NCBI GenBank assembly: GCA_043755435.1
Contig: JAYUSZ010000073.1
Span: 13,301-77,300 of the forward strand
Length of the DNA: 64,000 nt
Direction: 5' to 3'
DNA from: JANXSF01 sp043755435
Lineage (GTDB): Bacteria > Acidobacteriota > Terriglobia > Bryobacterales > Bryobacteraceae
Shown one piece after another: positions 34,259 to 43,321 of the stretch (position 1 is its first letter; each line of letters begins with the position of its first letter). The position numbers were made by a program, and so were the translations under genes. The notes under the pieces were generated by a model. That model saw only the letters and a program-made list of their open reading frames with translations. It was not told the DNA's origin and did not search any database.

Positions 34259-35606
34259 GCGTGACCTGGGTTTGTGGAGTGCGGCAGCCATTGTAGTGGG
34301 AACAGTGATTGGCAGCGGGATTTTCATTGTTCCGAAAAGCATGGTGTTGAATGTTGGAACCCCGGCAATGGTGCTGTTTGTTTTCCTGTTCGGCGGCTTG
34401 CTTTCGCTGGGAGGCGCGTTGACTTATGCCGAATTGGCGGCGATGCTTCCGGAAGCGGGTGGTGAATATGTTTACTTGCGAGAGGCCTATGGGCCGATGT
34501 GGGCCTTCATTTACGGTTGGGCTCAGCTTCTGCTGGCAAAGAGTGCATCGATTGCCACGCTGGCGACTGGATTTTATTTGTATTTGGCCAACTTTTTCCC
34601 GGTGCTGGAGGGAGTGATTACGTCGGCTACTTTGCCAATAGTGGGGCTGGTGGAAATTCGGAACGGGCAAATTTTTGCAATGTTCCTGATTGGCGCGCTG
34701 GGGATGCTGAACTACTTTGGCGTGCGGATTGGCGGAAATGTACAGGTGGCGGTGACCATTGTCAAAGTAGCGGCGATTGCGTTGATTATTGGTGTGGGTC
34801 TTACTTCTTCAGTGGGGAACGTCGATCATTTTTCCACTGCGGTGAAATCAGTTGGAGGTGCAAGCGGATTTTTCGCTGCTCTGGTGGCTGCGCTGTGGGC
34901 ATATGATGGCTGGAACAACGTAAGTATGGTTGCTAGCGAAGTGAAAGACCCGCAACGGAATCTTCCGTTGGCACTGGTGATTGGCACTTTGGCAGTGATG
35001 GTGATTTACATGCTGGCAAATGTGGCGTACTTTTATGTTCTACCGGCGGAAGGCGTTGCGAATAGTGATCGAGTTGCTGGGGAAATGATGAGACGCATTT
35101 TCGGGGCACCGGGAGCGGGGCTGGTTAGTATTGCGGCAATGATTTCTATTTTCGCGGCACTCAACGGGTCCATTTTGACTGGAGCCCGGGTTCCTTTCGC
35201 AGTGGCAAAGGATGGGCTGATGTGGCCATCGTTAGCGAAAATCCATCCTCAATATTTCACTCCGGCGAATTCCATAGTGGCGTTGAGCCTATGGTCGATG
35301 GTGATTGTGTTGTCCGGCGGGTACGACTTTCTGTTCAATTTAGTTATCTTCGCCAGTTGGATTTTATACGGGATGGCCACGGCCAGTGTGATTGTGTTGC
35401 GCCGGAAGCGTCCGGATCTGCATAGACCATATAAGACCATAGGCTATCCGTTTGTTCCGATTCTCTTTGTGTTGGTGACAATTGCTTTATTAGGGCAGAC
35501 CTTTTACGATCGGCCTGGGCAGAGCATGCTGGGGTTGGGGATTATCGTTATGGGCTTGCCGCTTTACGCATATTGGAGCAGGAAAGCGCTTGGATCTTCG
35601 AAATAG
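34245..35606 (+). CDS. APC-superfamily amino acid permease
   Basis: 453 residues and 12 helices. The family start is RDLGLWSAAAIVVGTVIGSG, then IFIVPKSM; FGGLLSLGGALTYAELAAML, PEAGGEYVYLREAYGPMWAF, ALWAYDGWNNVSMVASEVKD, PQRNLPLAL follow. This is typical of APC transporters of the basic-amino-acid or heteromeric LAT type. AAGGAG stands 4 bases before ATG 34245. It overlaps the upstream SSS gene; no enzyme is co-located that would name the substrate. Confidence 0.92.
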   Translation: MSQLKRDLGLWSAAAIVVGTVIGSGIFIVPKSMVLNVGTPAMVLFVFLFGGLLSLGGALTYAELAAMLPEAGGEYVYLREAYGPMWAFIYGWAQLLLAKSASIATLATGFYLYLANFFPVLEGVITSATLPIVGLVEIRNGQIFAMFLIGALGMLNYFGVRIGGNVQVAVTIVKVAAIALIIGVGLTSSVGNVDHFSTAVKSVGGASGFFAALVAALWAYDGWNNVSMVASEVKDPQRNLPLALVIGTLAVMVIYMLANVAYFYVLPAEGVANSDRVAGEMMRRIFGAPGAGLVSIAAMISIFAALNGSILTGARVPFAVAKDGLMWPSLAKIHPQYFTPANSIVALSLWSMVIVLSGGYDFLFNLVIFASWILYGMATASVIVLRRKRPDLHRPYKTIGYPFVPILFVLVTIALLGQTFYDRPGQSMLGLGIIVMGLPLYAYWSRKALGSSK

Positions 35607-35624
35607 GATTGAGTTTCACATTTT

Positions 35625-35642
35625 TGTTCTACAAACAGAACA
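35625..35642. promoter_or_regulatory. Perfect 6-6-6 inverted repeat, possible operator
   Basis: TGTTCT-ACAAAC-AGAACA is an exact inverted repeat about 120 bases upstream of the small AT-hook gene and 19 bases after the APC stop. Its half-sites are reversed relative to the Bacillus-type LexA box (GAAC-N4-GTTC), so I do not assign a regulator. Confidence 0.4.
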
Positions 35643-35760
35643 TAGGGCTTGATTTTTCGGATATTTAGGAACAAAATATTAGGCGAAACAAGCTGTGGTG
35701 GTTTTGTGTTGACTTAGGTTGATCCAAGGCCATTCAAGGATGTGCATTCTGGGAGACAAC

Positions 35761-35973
35761 ATGGACATTTCAAGGATCCTCGCTGATTTAAGAGCCGAAA
35801 GGGTTCAGATCGAAGAGGCAATCATTACATTGGAAAGGTTAGCGGAGGGTCGCGGCAAGCGCCGTGGACGACCGCCAACATGGTTGGTGGAGGCGCGCAA
35901 GCAGGACGGAAAAGCGCCAGTAGCTCCACTGGTAACAAAAGGAAAGGAAAAAGCATCGAAATCGGATGGTTAG
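35761..35973 (+). CDS. Small protein with AT-hook-like motif
   Basis: 70 residues from ATG 35761 (GGGAGA 4 bases upstream); the frame runs to 35719 without a ribosome site. An amphipathic helix (DISRILADLRAERVQIEEAI, then ITLERLAEG) is followed by GKRRGRPPTWL, an AT-hook-like RGRP core, and a Lys/Ala-rich tail. Short proteins of this shape are frequent in Solibacter-type genomes and are annotated as hypothetical. DNA binding is an inference from the motif. Confidence 0.65.
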   Translation: MDISRILADLRAERVQIEEAIITLERLAEGRGKRRGRPPTWLVEARKQDGKAPVAPLVTKGKEKASKSDG

Positions 35974-36060
35974 GCCTGATTGATCGCTGAATAGTTGTTT
36001 CAATTTAGAGTTTCACTTATGCCGTCTTCTAACCAAGACGGCATTTTTCTTGGAGGTAGG

Positions 36061-36306
36061 ATGTCTCGCGGATGGGAAAGCAAAGATGTGGCATCTCGCC
36101 AGGAAGAGTTTTTCGAGAACAAGAAAACATCCTCACTTACTGCGGCTGAATTGGAAATGAATGCGCGTGTGCATAGCCTGGAATTGGATCGAAAACGAAT
36201 GGAGAGTGAATTAGCTGCGGCCAAGCATCTGCGGCACAAAGATATGATAAAAGCTGCGCTGGCTCATGTTTTGGAGAAAATTGCGCAGGCCAAGAGCGAA
36301 GTCTGA
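36061..36306 (+). CDS. Small coiled-coil protein of unknown function
   Basis: 81 residues from ATG 36061, preceded by GGAGG with 4 bases between. The sequence is short, charged and helical: SRGWESKDVASRQEEFFEN and AELEMNARVHSLELDRKRME, with heptad-like spacing. The opening 'RGWESK' is one I have seen in small acidobacterial proteins without a function. It ends 15 bases before the 3' side of rnpB (convergent). Confidence 0.65.
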   Translation: MSRGWESKDVASRQEEFFENKKTSSLTAAELEMNARVHSLELDRKRMESELAAAKHLRHKDMIKAALAHVLEKIAQAKSEV

Positions 36307-36321
36307 TTGAGTTTATTACGC

Positions 36322-36687
36322 CAGTGCAACGATAAGCCGGTTTTTGTGCCGAGCCCCGAAGGACCCGGTGGCAACCATTCATCTGGGCCGTCCATTACTG
36401 AACGGCTCTAGCAACCTACCCGGAAGTTTAACGGAGCGGGCCGCTCCTCCTCCCCTATTTGGTCTTGCTCCACGTGGGGTTTGCCCTGCCACTTCATTTG
36501 CATGAAGCGCGGTGCGCTTTTACCGCACCATTTCACCCTTACCCGGACCGAAATCCAGGCGGTATATTTTCTGTGGCACTTTCCGTAAAACCCGCTTTGA
36601 GCGAGCCCCCCCGGCCGTTAGCCGGCACGCTGCCCTATGGAGACCGGACTTTCCTCTGAGCAAGCTCAGCGGTTGCCTGTTGCACTG
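36322..36687 (-). ncRNA. rnpB: RNase P RNA (bacterial class A)
   Basis: Read on the minus strand, the conserved landmarks occur in order: GAGGAAAGTCCGG, CAGAAAATATACCGCC, GGTAAGGGTGAAATGGTG then CGGTAAAAGCGCACCG, GGAGCAAGACCAAATAGG, AGATGAATGGTTGCC and ACAAAAACCGGCTTA. The termini pair as P1: CAGTGCAAC at the 5' side (36679-36687 on the plus strand) and GTTGCACTG at the 3' side (36322-36330). Length of about 366 bases is normal. This is the catalytic RNA that matures tRNA 5' ends with RnpA. The exact ends may differ by a few bases. ORFs in other frames here are shadows. Confidence 0.96.
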
Positions 36688-36828
36688 ACGCACCTCAAGT
36701 ATGGCAGCTTTGAACTTCAAAGAGTGGTGGGACTTTGGTGACAATCCCCCTACTTCATTCAAGAACCCGCTCGGGTTGGCGGTTGGAATTGTGACCACCG
36801 TTCCAGATCTCCGCGCCGGTCCGAAAGT

Positions 36829-37740
36829 TCAACCCTGGATGCTGCTCAAATATTTGAAACTAAGCGCGGCTGATTCCAAGGCGGGCTTGATAAATGGCGG
36901 TTCTTGTTCCACGAAGTAACCCTTAAGACCTGTTTTCTTCGCAGCTTCAAACACTTTTTTCCAATTCACAATTCCGTTGCCGACCTCGGTGGATCTGGCG
37001 AATCCATCTACTCCCCAGGATGGATTTTCTTGAGGACGCTGATCCTTCACATGTAAGAAAGAGATTCGGGGGCCGTGTTTGGTAATCAGGGCTGCTGGAT
37101 TCGCGCCGGCGACGGTTGCCCAGCCGCAATCCAGTTCCCAACTTACGAGTTCGGGATCGGTGAGCCGGAGCAGTTCTTCAATCGCTGTCACTTGGCCGAA
37201 CTTGCGGAAATCCAGGTTGTGGTTGTGGTAGCCAAACAGAATGCCTGCGTTTTTCATCTGGCGGCCGATGTTGTTTAATTGCTCAGCCGTCCATTTCCAA
37301 TCGTCGAGGTCGATAGTCTCAAACAAAGCTTTAACCATGGCCATCTGGTCACCGGGCTTGGTGTTCAACCGTTCTGGATTTCGAACCCACGGGAACGAGC
37401 AGAAAACAGACTTCATTCCGGAGTCTTTTGATAGCTCAACTTTTTGAGAAGTCTCTTTGAGCAGTTCCGCCAAAGAATAGTGAGCGCTGGTGCACTGAAG
37501 GTTAACGCCGCGAATAGACTTCAACAGCTCCAGCGGATTACTGGCCAAGCCGGTGGCAAGCTGCACCTGTTGATAGCCGATGTCGGCGATCTGCTTCAGC
37601 GTGGCGTAGCGATCTTTTCGGATTTCATTGCCTACTGTATAAAGTTGAAGGCCGATAGGAAGGCCGAGGGGATTCGCGTTTAGATTCACTGGAACTGCAG
37701 TTGCGGTCAGCCCATGAAGTAGAGTTCTGCGAGTAATCAT
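36829..37740 (-). CDS. Exported sugar phosphate isomerase/epimerase-like TIM barrel
   Basis: 303 residues from ATG 37740. The N-terminus (ITRRTLLHGLTATAVPVNLNA) has a twin-arginine-like RR. Xylose-isomerase-like TIM-barrel blocks follow: IGLQLYTVGNEIRKDR, ILFGYHNHNLDFRKF (His metal ligands), LVSWELDCGWATVAGANP (Glu/Asp ligands), ISFLHVKDQRP and GYFVEQEPP. Family members act on sugars or inositols such as 3-keto sugars and are often Tat-exported in this phylum. Substrate unknown. Only 27 bases separate it from the divergent gene at 37768. Confidence 0.88.
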   Translation of the reverse strand: MITRRTLLHGLTATAVPVNLNANPLGLPIGLQLYTVGNEIRKDRYATLKQIADIGYQQVQLATGLASNPLELLKSIRGVNLQCTSAHYSLAELLKETSQKVELSKDSGMKSVFCSFPWVRNPERLNTKPGDQMAMVKALFETIDLDDWKWTAEQLNNIGRQMKNAGILFGYHNHNLDFRKFGQVTAIEELLRLTDPELVSWELDCGWATVAGANPAALITKHGPRISFLHVKDQRPQENPSWGVDGFARSTEVGNGIVNWKKVFEAAKKTGLKGYFVEQEPPFIKPALESAALSFKYLSSIQG

Positions 37741-37767
37741 CAACACCATGCTACGTTAAAGTCAGTC

Positions 37768-38721
37768 ATGAAGAACCCGCACGACGGGGACTTCAAGGAT
37801 CTTGCTGAAGACCATCCGGAATTGTTGTTGCGTCTGCTAGGCATTCTTCAACCCGGTACGAAGACCCAAATAAGTCACATCCTTCGAGAATTGCGCATGG
37901 AGCCATTGGCGATTGATCACGCCTATGTGATTGAAAGTGAGACCGGAAAATATGTGGTGCATCTGGAAGCCGTTACCAAGTGGAATTTGAAACAAACGGC
38001 ATCTATGGCCTTGTATCAGTTTTTGTTGAAGCGGCAAGAGAAGCTTCCGGTGGTTAGCCATGTGATTTTGATGGCTGAAAAGTATGCTCCGAACCTGCTG
38101 CCGGTACGCCTGCTGTATGAAGAGGAAGACGGCCTTCGGATTGAGGCCCCCTATAAAGTAATTCGGCTTTGGGAGATAGACTCGTCACCGGCATTTGCGC
38201 CAGGTTACGAGCCGCTATTGGCCTGGGTTCCTTTATTGAAGGGTGGGTTTGAGGAATTCGAACGTGCCACTGAGGCGATTGTCCGGCTGGGTAGGAGTCC
38301 AGAGCACAAGACTGATGAGTTGAGGATTAGGCTTGCCTCGCTGGCTTCACTCCGGTACGATAAAAATGCGATCAAGGCATTCCTTGAAAAACTGGAGCAG
38401 AGAATGATGATTTCGAGGGAAGCGTTCAAGGTAAGTTGGATTTATGAGGATGGGTTGGAAGAAGGGAAGGCTATAGGAAAAGCCGAAGGAAAAGCTGAAG
38501 GAAAAGCTGAAGGCAAGCTTGAGGCAATTCGAATTACGCTTTCCGACAAATTTCCTAGCTTTGATTTTGGTCGGGAGCTAGATCAAATTCGAACTCTTTC
38601 AATAGTGGACTCTGTATTCACGGCAATCTTGAGAGCACAAAGCCCCGACGAAGTACGATCCATCATTTCCACCGCGACCAGTTCCAACTCCGCCAACCAA
38701 GAGCCTGCCGGGCTTCAATAA
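37768..38721 (+). CDS. Rpn/PD-(D/E)XK-like protein with a Gly-Lys-Ala-Glu repeat
   Basis: 317 residues. The N-terminal 130 residues (DHPELLLRLLGILQPGTKT ... DHAYVIESETGKYVVHLEAV) resemble Rpn-family (transposase_31-like) nucleases: the Asp and Glu of DHAYVIE...VHLEAVTKW are in the PD-(D/E)XK positions, although the usual Gln after Glu is changed. At residues about 230-250 the GKAE unit repeats in tandem (GKAEGKAEGKAEGK, 38460-38515), which is typical of this family. Rpn proteins promote recombination as DNA nucleases; activity here is uncertain given the motif change. No transposon ends are seen around it. Confidence 0.65.
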   Translation: MKNPHDGDFKDLAEDHPELLLRLLGILQPGTKTQISHILRELRMEPLAIDHAYVIESETGKYVVHLEAVTKWNLKQTASMALYQFLLKRQEKLPVVSHVILMAEKYAPNLLPVRLLYEEEDGLRIEAPYKVIRLWEIDSSPAFAPGYEPLLAWVPLLKGGFEEFERATEAIVRLGRSPEHKTDELRIRLASLASLRYDKNAIKAFLEKLEQRMMISREAFKVSWIYEDGLEEGKAIGKAEGKAEGKAEGKLEAIRITLSDKFPSFDFGRELDQIRTLSIVDSVFTAILRAQSPDEVRSIISTATSSNSANQEPAGLQ

Positions 38722-38767
38722 TCAAAAGTCAGGCCGTTCTCTCGCGATTGTGCAAAAATGACATGAG

Positions 38768-38795
38768 GGCTGAATCCGGGATCCCGACTTCAGCC
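38768..38795. terminator. Nested hairpin, possible terminator before eno
   Basis: GGCTGAA (38768-38774) and TTCAGCC (38789-38795) pair exactly and enclose the palindrome CGGGATCCCG. There is no T-run, so termination is uncertain; it lies between the Rpn-like gene and eno. Confidence 0.4.
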
Positions 38796-38854
38796 GCCGC
38801 TGGCGACCCTTCCCGTTCAAGGTCAGCTAGTATCCCATCAGGAAATATTCTTCA

Positions 38855-40141
38855 ATGACTGAAATCATCAAAATTGTTGGCAGAGAGATTCTAGATTCGC
38901 GTGGCAACCCCACTGTGGAAGCAGATGTATTGTTGGCCGATGGTAGTTTGGGTCGCGCCGCAGTTCCAAGCGGAGCATCGACCGGTGAACATGAGGCTGT
39001 GGAATTGCGCGATGGCGACAAGAAGCGCTATCTGGGCAAAGGCTGCTTAAAGGCTGTCCTAAACATCAACAAGAAAATTGCGCCAGCAGTGGTTGGCCTT
39101 GATGCGACACTGCAAAGCGAGCTGGATGCGCGATTGATTCGCCTTGACGGCACTGCGAACAAGAGCAAATTGGGAGCAAATGCTATGCTTGCGGTTTCGA
39201 TGGCCGCTGCCCGTGCGGCTGCTATCAGCCAGCAGACACCGCTGTATCGTTATTTGGGTGGCGTGAATGCCAACCTGTTGCCAGTGCCGATGATGAATAT
39301 CCTCAACGGTGGATCGCATGCTGATAACTCTGTGGATTTACAGGAATTCATGATTGTTCCACATGGTGCCACTAAGTTTTCAGAATCCTTGCGGATGGGT
39401 GTGGAAGTGTTTCATACCTTGAAAGGCGTTCTAAAAAAGAAGGGCTATTCGACGGCAGTTGGGGATGAAGGTGGATTTGCACCGAATTGCAAGTCGAACG
39501 TGGAAGCGTTGGAAGTTGTGTTGGAAGCGATTGCTCTGGCAGGATTCAAGCCCGGGAAAGAAATCAGCATTGCGCTTGATCCGGCAGCCAGTGAATTCTA
39601 CGATTCTAAAATCAAGAAGTACGTTTTCAAGAAATCAGATAAGAGCGAGAAGACGTCGGAACAGATGGTGGCTTTCTGGGCCGATTGGGCTCGGCAGTTT
39701 CCCATTCTTTCGATTGAAGACGGCATGGCGGAAGACGATTGGGCTGGTTGGAAAGCAATCACCGAAGCCTTGGGAAAGACGGTTCAATTGGTTGGCGACG
39801 ATTTGTTTGTGACCAACGTGAAGCGCCTTTCGATGGGCATTGAGAAGGGCATTGCAAATTCTATTTTGATTAAGGTGAACCAGATCGGCACGCTCACTGA
39901 GACTTTGGATTCGATGGCGATGGCAACCCAGGCTGGCTACACATCTATTTGTTCGCATCGTAGTGGTGAAACAGAAGATTCCTTTATTGCAGATCTTGCG
40001 GTTGCTACAAGCGCTGGTCAAATCAAAACCGGATCGGCCAGCCGTACCGACCGTTTGGCGAAGTACAACCAACTGCTGCGCATTGAAGAAGAGTTGGGAA
40101 CATCGGCCAAATTTGCTGGAAGAAAGGCGTTTAAGCAGTAA
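38855..40141 (+). CDS. eno: Enolase
   Basis: 428 residues, the usual length. Conserved segments are VGREILDSRGNPTVEADV, AAVPSGASTGEHEAVELRDG, PMMNILNGGSHADNSVDLQE, the acid/base Glu in TAVGDEGGFAPN, DPAASEFYD, ILSIEDGMAEDDW, LVGDDLFVTN, catalytic Lys in ILIKVNQIGTLTET and SHRSGETEDSFIADLAV. It converts 2-phosphoglycerate to phosphoenolpyruvate in glycolysis. The TAA stop overlaps the ATG of gpmI as TAATG, so the two adjacent glycolytic steps are translated in a coupled unit. Confidence 0.98.
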   Translation: MTEIIKIVGREILDSRGNPTVEADVLLADGSLGRAAVPSGASTGEHEAVELRDGDKKRYLGKGCLKAVLNINKKIAPAVVGLDATLQSELDARLIRLDGTANKSKLGANAMLAVSMAAARAAAISQQTPLYRYLGGVNANLLPVPMMNILNGGSHADNSVDLQEFMIVPHGATKFSESLRMGVEVFHTLKGVLKKKGYSTAVGDEGGFAPNCKSNVEALEVVLEAIALAGFKPGKEISIALDPAASEFYDSKIKKYVFKKSDKSEKTSEQMVAFWADWARQFPILSIEDGMAEDDWAGWKAITEALGKTVQLVGDDLFVTNVKRLSMGIEKGIANSILIKVNQIGTLTETLDSMAMATQAGYTSICSHRSGETEDSFIADLAVATSAGQIKTGSASRTDRLAKYNQLLRIEEELGTSAKFAGRKAFKQ

Positions 40142-41673
40142 TGAAAGCAAAGCAACCTGTATTATTGTCGATTCTCGATGGCTGGGGTTATTCCCCAGTC
40201 ACCGAGGGCAACGCGGTTTATCATGCGCACAAGCCAGTGTTCGACAGGCTGTTTGCGGCCAATCCCAATACTTTGATTGAGGCTTCTGGGCCGTGGGTGG
40301 GCTTGCCGAAAGGGCAGATGGGCAACAGCGAAGTGGGCCATCTGAATATCGGCTCCGGTCGCATGATTCGGATGGACGTGAGCCGTCTGGACGTAATGAT
40401 TGAAGAGGGAACTCTTGACCAGGACCCTGCTTTGCTTGCGAGCATGGCGCACGGTGCAAAGCATCGCCTGCACATTATGGGGCTGGTGAGTGACGGTGGT
40501 GTGCATTCGATGAATACGCACCTTTACGAACTGATCCGGATGGCGAAGAAAACTGGCGTTAGTCAGGTGTTTGTCCATGTGTTCACCGATGGACGTGATA
40601 CGCCGCCACACAATGGTCTTGGCTATGTCAATGAGCTTTTGAAAGTGATGGCGGAAACTGGCTGCGGAAAGATTGCCAGCATTTCGGGACGTTATTACGC
40701 AATGGACCGTGACAAGCGCTGGGAGAGAGTGGAGAAGGCTTTTGATGCAATGGTGTTGGGGGAAGGCAAGAAAGCTACCAGTCCATTGGAAGCGATTGAA
40801 GCATCGTACAAGGAAGGCCATACCGACGAATTTATTGAACCCTTCACCATGGTTGATGGTTCTGGTAAACCGGTTGGTTTGATTCAGGACAACGATGCCT
40901 GTTTATTCTTTAACTACCGTGCTGACAGGGGCAGGGAATTGAGCATGGCCCTTACAGATCCGGATCTGCCGCAACCTCCGCGGTCATTAGCTCCGAAGAA
41001 TCTGCACTTCACTACGATGACCGAATACGATCGTAATTTTCCACATCCGGTGGTGCTGAAGCGGGAATCGCACAAGAACATTATGGGTGAAGTTGTTTCC
41101 GCAGCAGGGATGACGAATTTGCGCGTGGCGGAAACCGAAAAGTATCCCCACGTGACGTATTTCTTCAACGGTGGTGCGGAGAAGCCTTTTGCCGGAGAAG
41201 AGCGGGAAATGGTGCCGTCTCCGAATGTGGCAACTTACGATTTGATGCCGGAAATGTCAGCAGATGGGGTGACGGATATTGTGGTGAAAGCGCTGGAATC
41301 GAAGAAATACGATTTGATTGTGGTGAATTTCGCGAACCCTGACATGGTGGGGCATTCCGGCGTGTTTGAGGCGGCAAAGAAGGCCGTGGAGAAAGTGGAT
41401 ACCTGCTTGGCTCGCATTGAGAAGGCTTATTTGGAGCGCGGTGGAACTTGGCTGATTACTGCGGATCACGGCAACTCGGAGACGATGATTGACCCGGTAA
41501 CCAGGGGGCCACATACTTATCACACAACCAATCCTGTACCGTTCATTGTTGTGAACAACGAACCGCGGCCGCTTCGAGCGGGCGGTGCTTTGCGAGACAT
41601 TGCTCCAACAATTCTTGGATTGTTGGGAGTTCCCAAGCCAGAAGACATGACTGGGGAGAGTCTGATAACTTAG
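40141..41673 (+). CDS. gpmI: 2,3-bisphosphoglycerate-independent phosphoglycerate mutase
   Basis: 510 residues. Mn-binding and catalytic blocks are LLSILDGWGYSP, GQMGNSEVGHLNIGSGR (phosphoserine in GNSE), HVFTDGRDTPPHN, GRYYAMDRDKRWER, FFNYRADRGRE and TADHGNSETM. It interconverts 3- and 2-phosphoglycerate, the step just before enolase, and its ATG overlaps the eno stop by one base. A hairpin at 41687 follows. Confidence 0.97.
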   Translation: MKAKQPVLLSILDGWGYSPVTEGNAVYHAHKPVFDRLFAANPNTLIEASGPWVGLPKGQMGNSEVGHLNIGSGRMIRMDVSRLDVMIEEGTLDQDPALLASMAHGAKHRLHIMGLVSDGGVHSMNTHLYELIRMAKKTGVSQVFVHVFTDGRDTPPHNGLGYVNELLKVMAETGCGKIASISGRYYAMDRDKRWERVEKAFDAMVLGEGKKATSPLEAIEASYKEGHTDEFIEPFTMVDGSGKPVGLIQDNDACLFFNYRADRGRELSMALTDPDLPQPPRSLAPKNLHFTTMTEYDRNFPHPVVLKRESHKNIMGEVVSAAGMTNLRVAETEKYPHVTYFFNGGAEKPFAGEEREMVPSPNVATYDLMPEMSADGVTDIVVKALESKKYDLIVVNFANPDMVGHSGVFEAAKKAVEKVDTCLARIEKAYLERGGTWLITADHGNSETMIDPVTRGPHTYHTTNPVPFIVVNNEPRPLRAGGALRDIAPTILGLLGVPKPEDMTGESLIT

Positions 41674-41686
41674 TTTTGTACAAAAA

Positions 41687-41720
41687 GCACTGCCGGATAG
41701 GATATCCTTACTGGCAGTGC
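41687..41720. promoter_or_regulatory. Hairpin at the start of the second sulfatase
   Basis: GCACTGCC (41687-41694) and GGCAGTGC (41713-41720) are perfect inverted copies; inside them GGATATCC adds internal pairing. No T-run follows on the plus strand, but on the minus strand TTTTTG does. The right arm ends two bases before ATG 41723 and includes an alternative GTG (41717), so it could shield the ribosome site. Confidence 0.5.
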
Positions 41721-41722
41721 CT

Positions 41723-43198
41723 ATGATTACTCGCCGCAGTTTCCTTGCCTCCTCGCTGTTATCCAGCCTCAGTTTTTCTCAAACCGTCAAACGTCCAAAT
41801 ATTCTGTATGTGATAGCCGATGATTGGGGATTTGGTCACGCCGGAGCCTACGGCGCTAAATGGGTGAACACGCCCAATTTTGATCGCGTTGCGCGGGAAG
41901 GATTGTTGTTCAACAACTGCTTCACATCGAACCCTAAATGCAGCCCATGCCGTGCCACTATTTTGACGGGCCGCAACACTTGGCAATTAAAAGAAGCCAT
42001 CAATCATCAAAGCATTTTCCCCAGCGAATTCCCTGTTTATCCCAGCCTTCTGGCGGATGCTGGATACTTTACCGGTCATACGGGCAAAGGCTGGGGGCCT
42101 GGTGACTTCAAGTCGACGGGCTGGGCCAATAATCCTGCAGGACCCCAGTTTAATGAGCTGAAATTGAAGCCACCCACAAACGGAATTTCGCCCGTGGACT
42201 ATGCAGGCAATTTCGGTTCGTTCCTTGAAAAACGCAAGAAGGATCAACCCTTCTGCTTTTGGCTGGGCGGGCATGAGCCTCATCGTAAGTATGAGGAAGG
42301 GTCGGGAGTTAGAGCAGGTAAGAAGCCTGCTGATGTGACGCTGCCTGGGTACTATCCTGACAATCGGCTGATCCGGTCTGATTTCCTGGACTATGCAGTG
42401 GAAGTGGAATGGTTTGACGAGCACCTGGGGCGTGCGTTGAAGAAGTTGGAAGAGGTTGGGGAACTGGACAACACTTTCGTAGTAGTGAGTTCGGATCATG
42501 GCGAGCCGTTTCCTCGGGTGAAAGGGCAGATTTATGAACGAGGATTCCATATTCCTCTTGCGATTCGGTGGGGGAAAAACATTCCGCAGGGAAAGGTTGT
42601 GAATGAATTCATCAATGCCCGGGATTTTGCGCCCACATACCTAGAACTGGCGGGAGTACGGCCGCCATCGACCTTTACTGGAACTAGCTTTTTGAACTTG
42701 ATCAAGACGGGTAAATCCGATGGGTGGCGGAATGTGATGTTGATCGGCAAGGAGCGGCATGACTTGGGGCGTCCTGGCGATGCTGGGTATCCAGCAAGGG
42801 CGATTCGGACGCCAGAATTCCTGTATGTCCGCAACTACATGCCTGAAGCATGGCCGGCCGGGAATCCTGAGACAGGCTATCGGAATGTGGACGATTCACC
42901 AACGAAGGAATTCCTGCTTTCCGGATTCGATGAGTACTACCGGCTGTCTTTTGGAAAGAGGGCGGCGGAAGAACTTTACGACATGAAAAAGGACAGGGAT
43001 TGTTTAAAGAATCTGGCGACGAATCCCGAACATGCCAAGGTGAAACGAGATCTGCGGGACAAAATGGACGAGATGTTGAGAGCTGAGGGCGATCCCAGAG
43101 CGTTGGGGCATGCCGACTTCTTCGACACCATAGAGTATACAGGCCAGCGGAAGCATGCTTATGACACTTGGCTTCAGAATCAGCATCCAGTGAAGTGA
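41723..43198 (+). CDS. Type I sulfatase, exported
   Basis: 491 residues from ATG 41723; a GTG two codons upstream is possible. Twin-arginine-like start ITRRSFLASSLLSSLSFSQ. Metal site VIADDWGFGHAGAYG (Asp33/Asp34). Formylglycine site CSPCR (Cys73) in PKCSPCRATILTGRN, the Cys-type motif. HTGKGWGPGDFKSTGW, SSDHGEPFPRVKG and GFHIPLAIRW resemble the heparan N-sulfatase (sulfamidase) branch. It presumably acts on sulfated polysaccharides in the periplasm. No maturase is nearby. It is the second sulfatase in the window and, by eye, only distantly related to the first. Confidence 0.9.
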   Translation: MITRRSFLASSLLSSLSFSQTVKRPNILYVIADDWGFGHAGAYGAKWVNTPNFDRVAREGLLFNNCFTSNPKCSPCRATILTGRNTWQLKEAINHQSIFPSEFPVYPSLLADAGYFTGHTGKGWGPGDFKSTGWANNPAGPQFNELKLKPPTNGISPVDYAGNFGSFLEKRKKDQPFCFWLGGHEPHRKYEEGSGVRAGKKPADVTLPGYYPDNRLIRSDFLDYAVEVEWFDEHLGRALKKLEEVGELDNTFVVVSSDHGEPFPRVKGQIYERGFHIPLAIRWGKNIPQGKVVNEFINARDFAPTYLELAGVRPPSTFTGTSFLNLIKTGKSDGWRNVMLIGKERHDLGRPGDAGYPARAIRTPEFLYVRNYMPEAWPAGNPETGYRNVDDSPTKEFLLSGFDEYYRLSFGKRAAEELYDMKKDRDCLKNLATNPEHAKVKRDLRDKMDEMLRAEGDPRALGHADFFDTIEYTGQRKHAYDTWLQNQHPVK

Positions 43199-43321
43199 AG
43201 TTGCTGACTACAAGCACCCCTGGTGGTTTACAGCCACTTTACAAATGAGCGAAGTACTTTAGTTTCAATGCATTAGCATTTGGCCCCTTAGCTGCAATAG
43301 AAACGGCAAGGAGATTCGGCC

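Noticed and set aside
36137..36798. ORFs across 36.1-36.8 kb on both strands (e.g. 36459-36659, 36520-36798)
   Set aside because: They lie on or against RNase P RNA, which explains the sequence.
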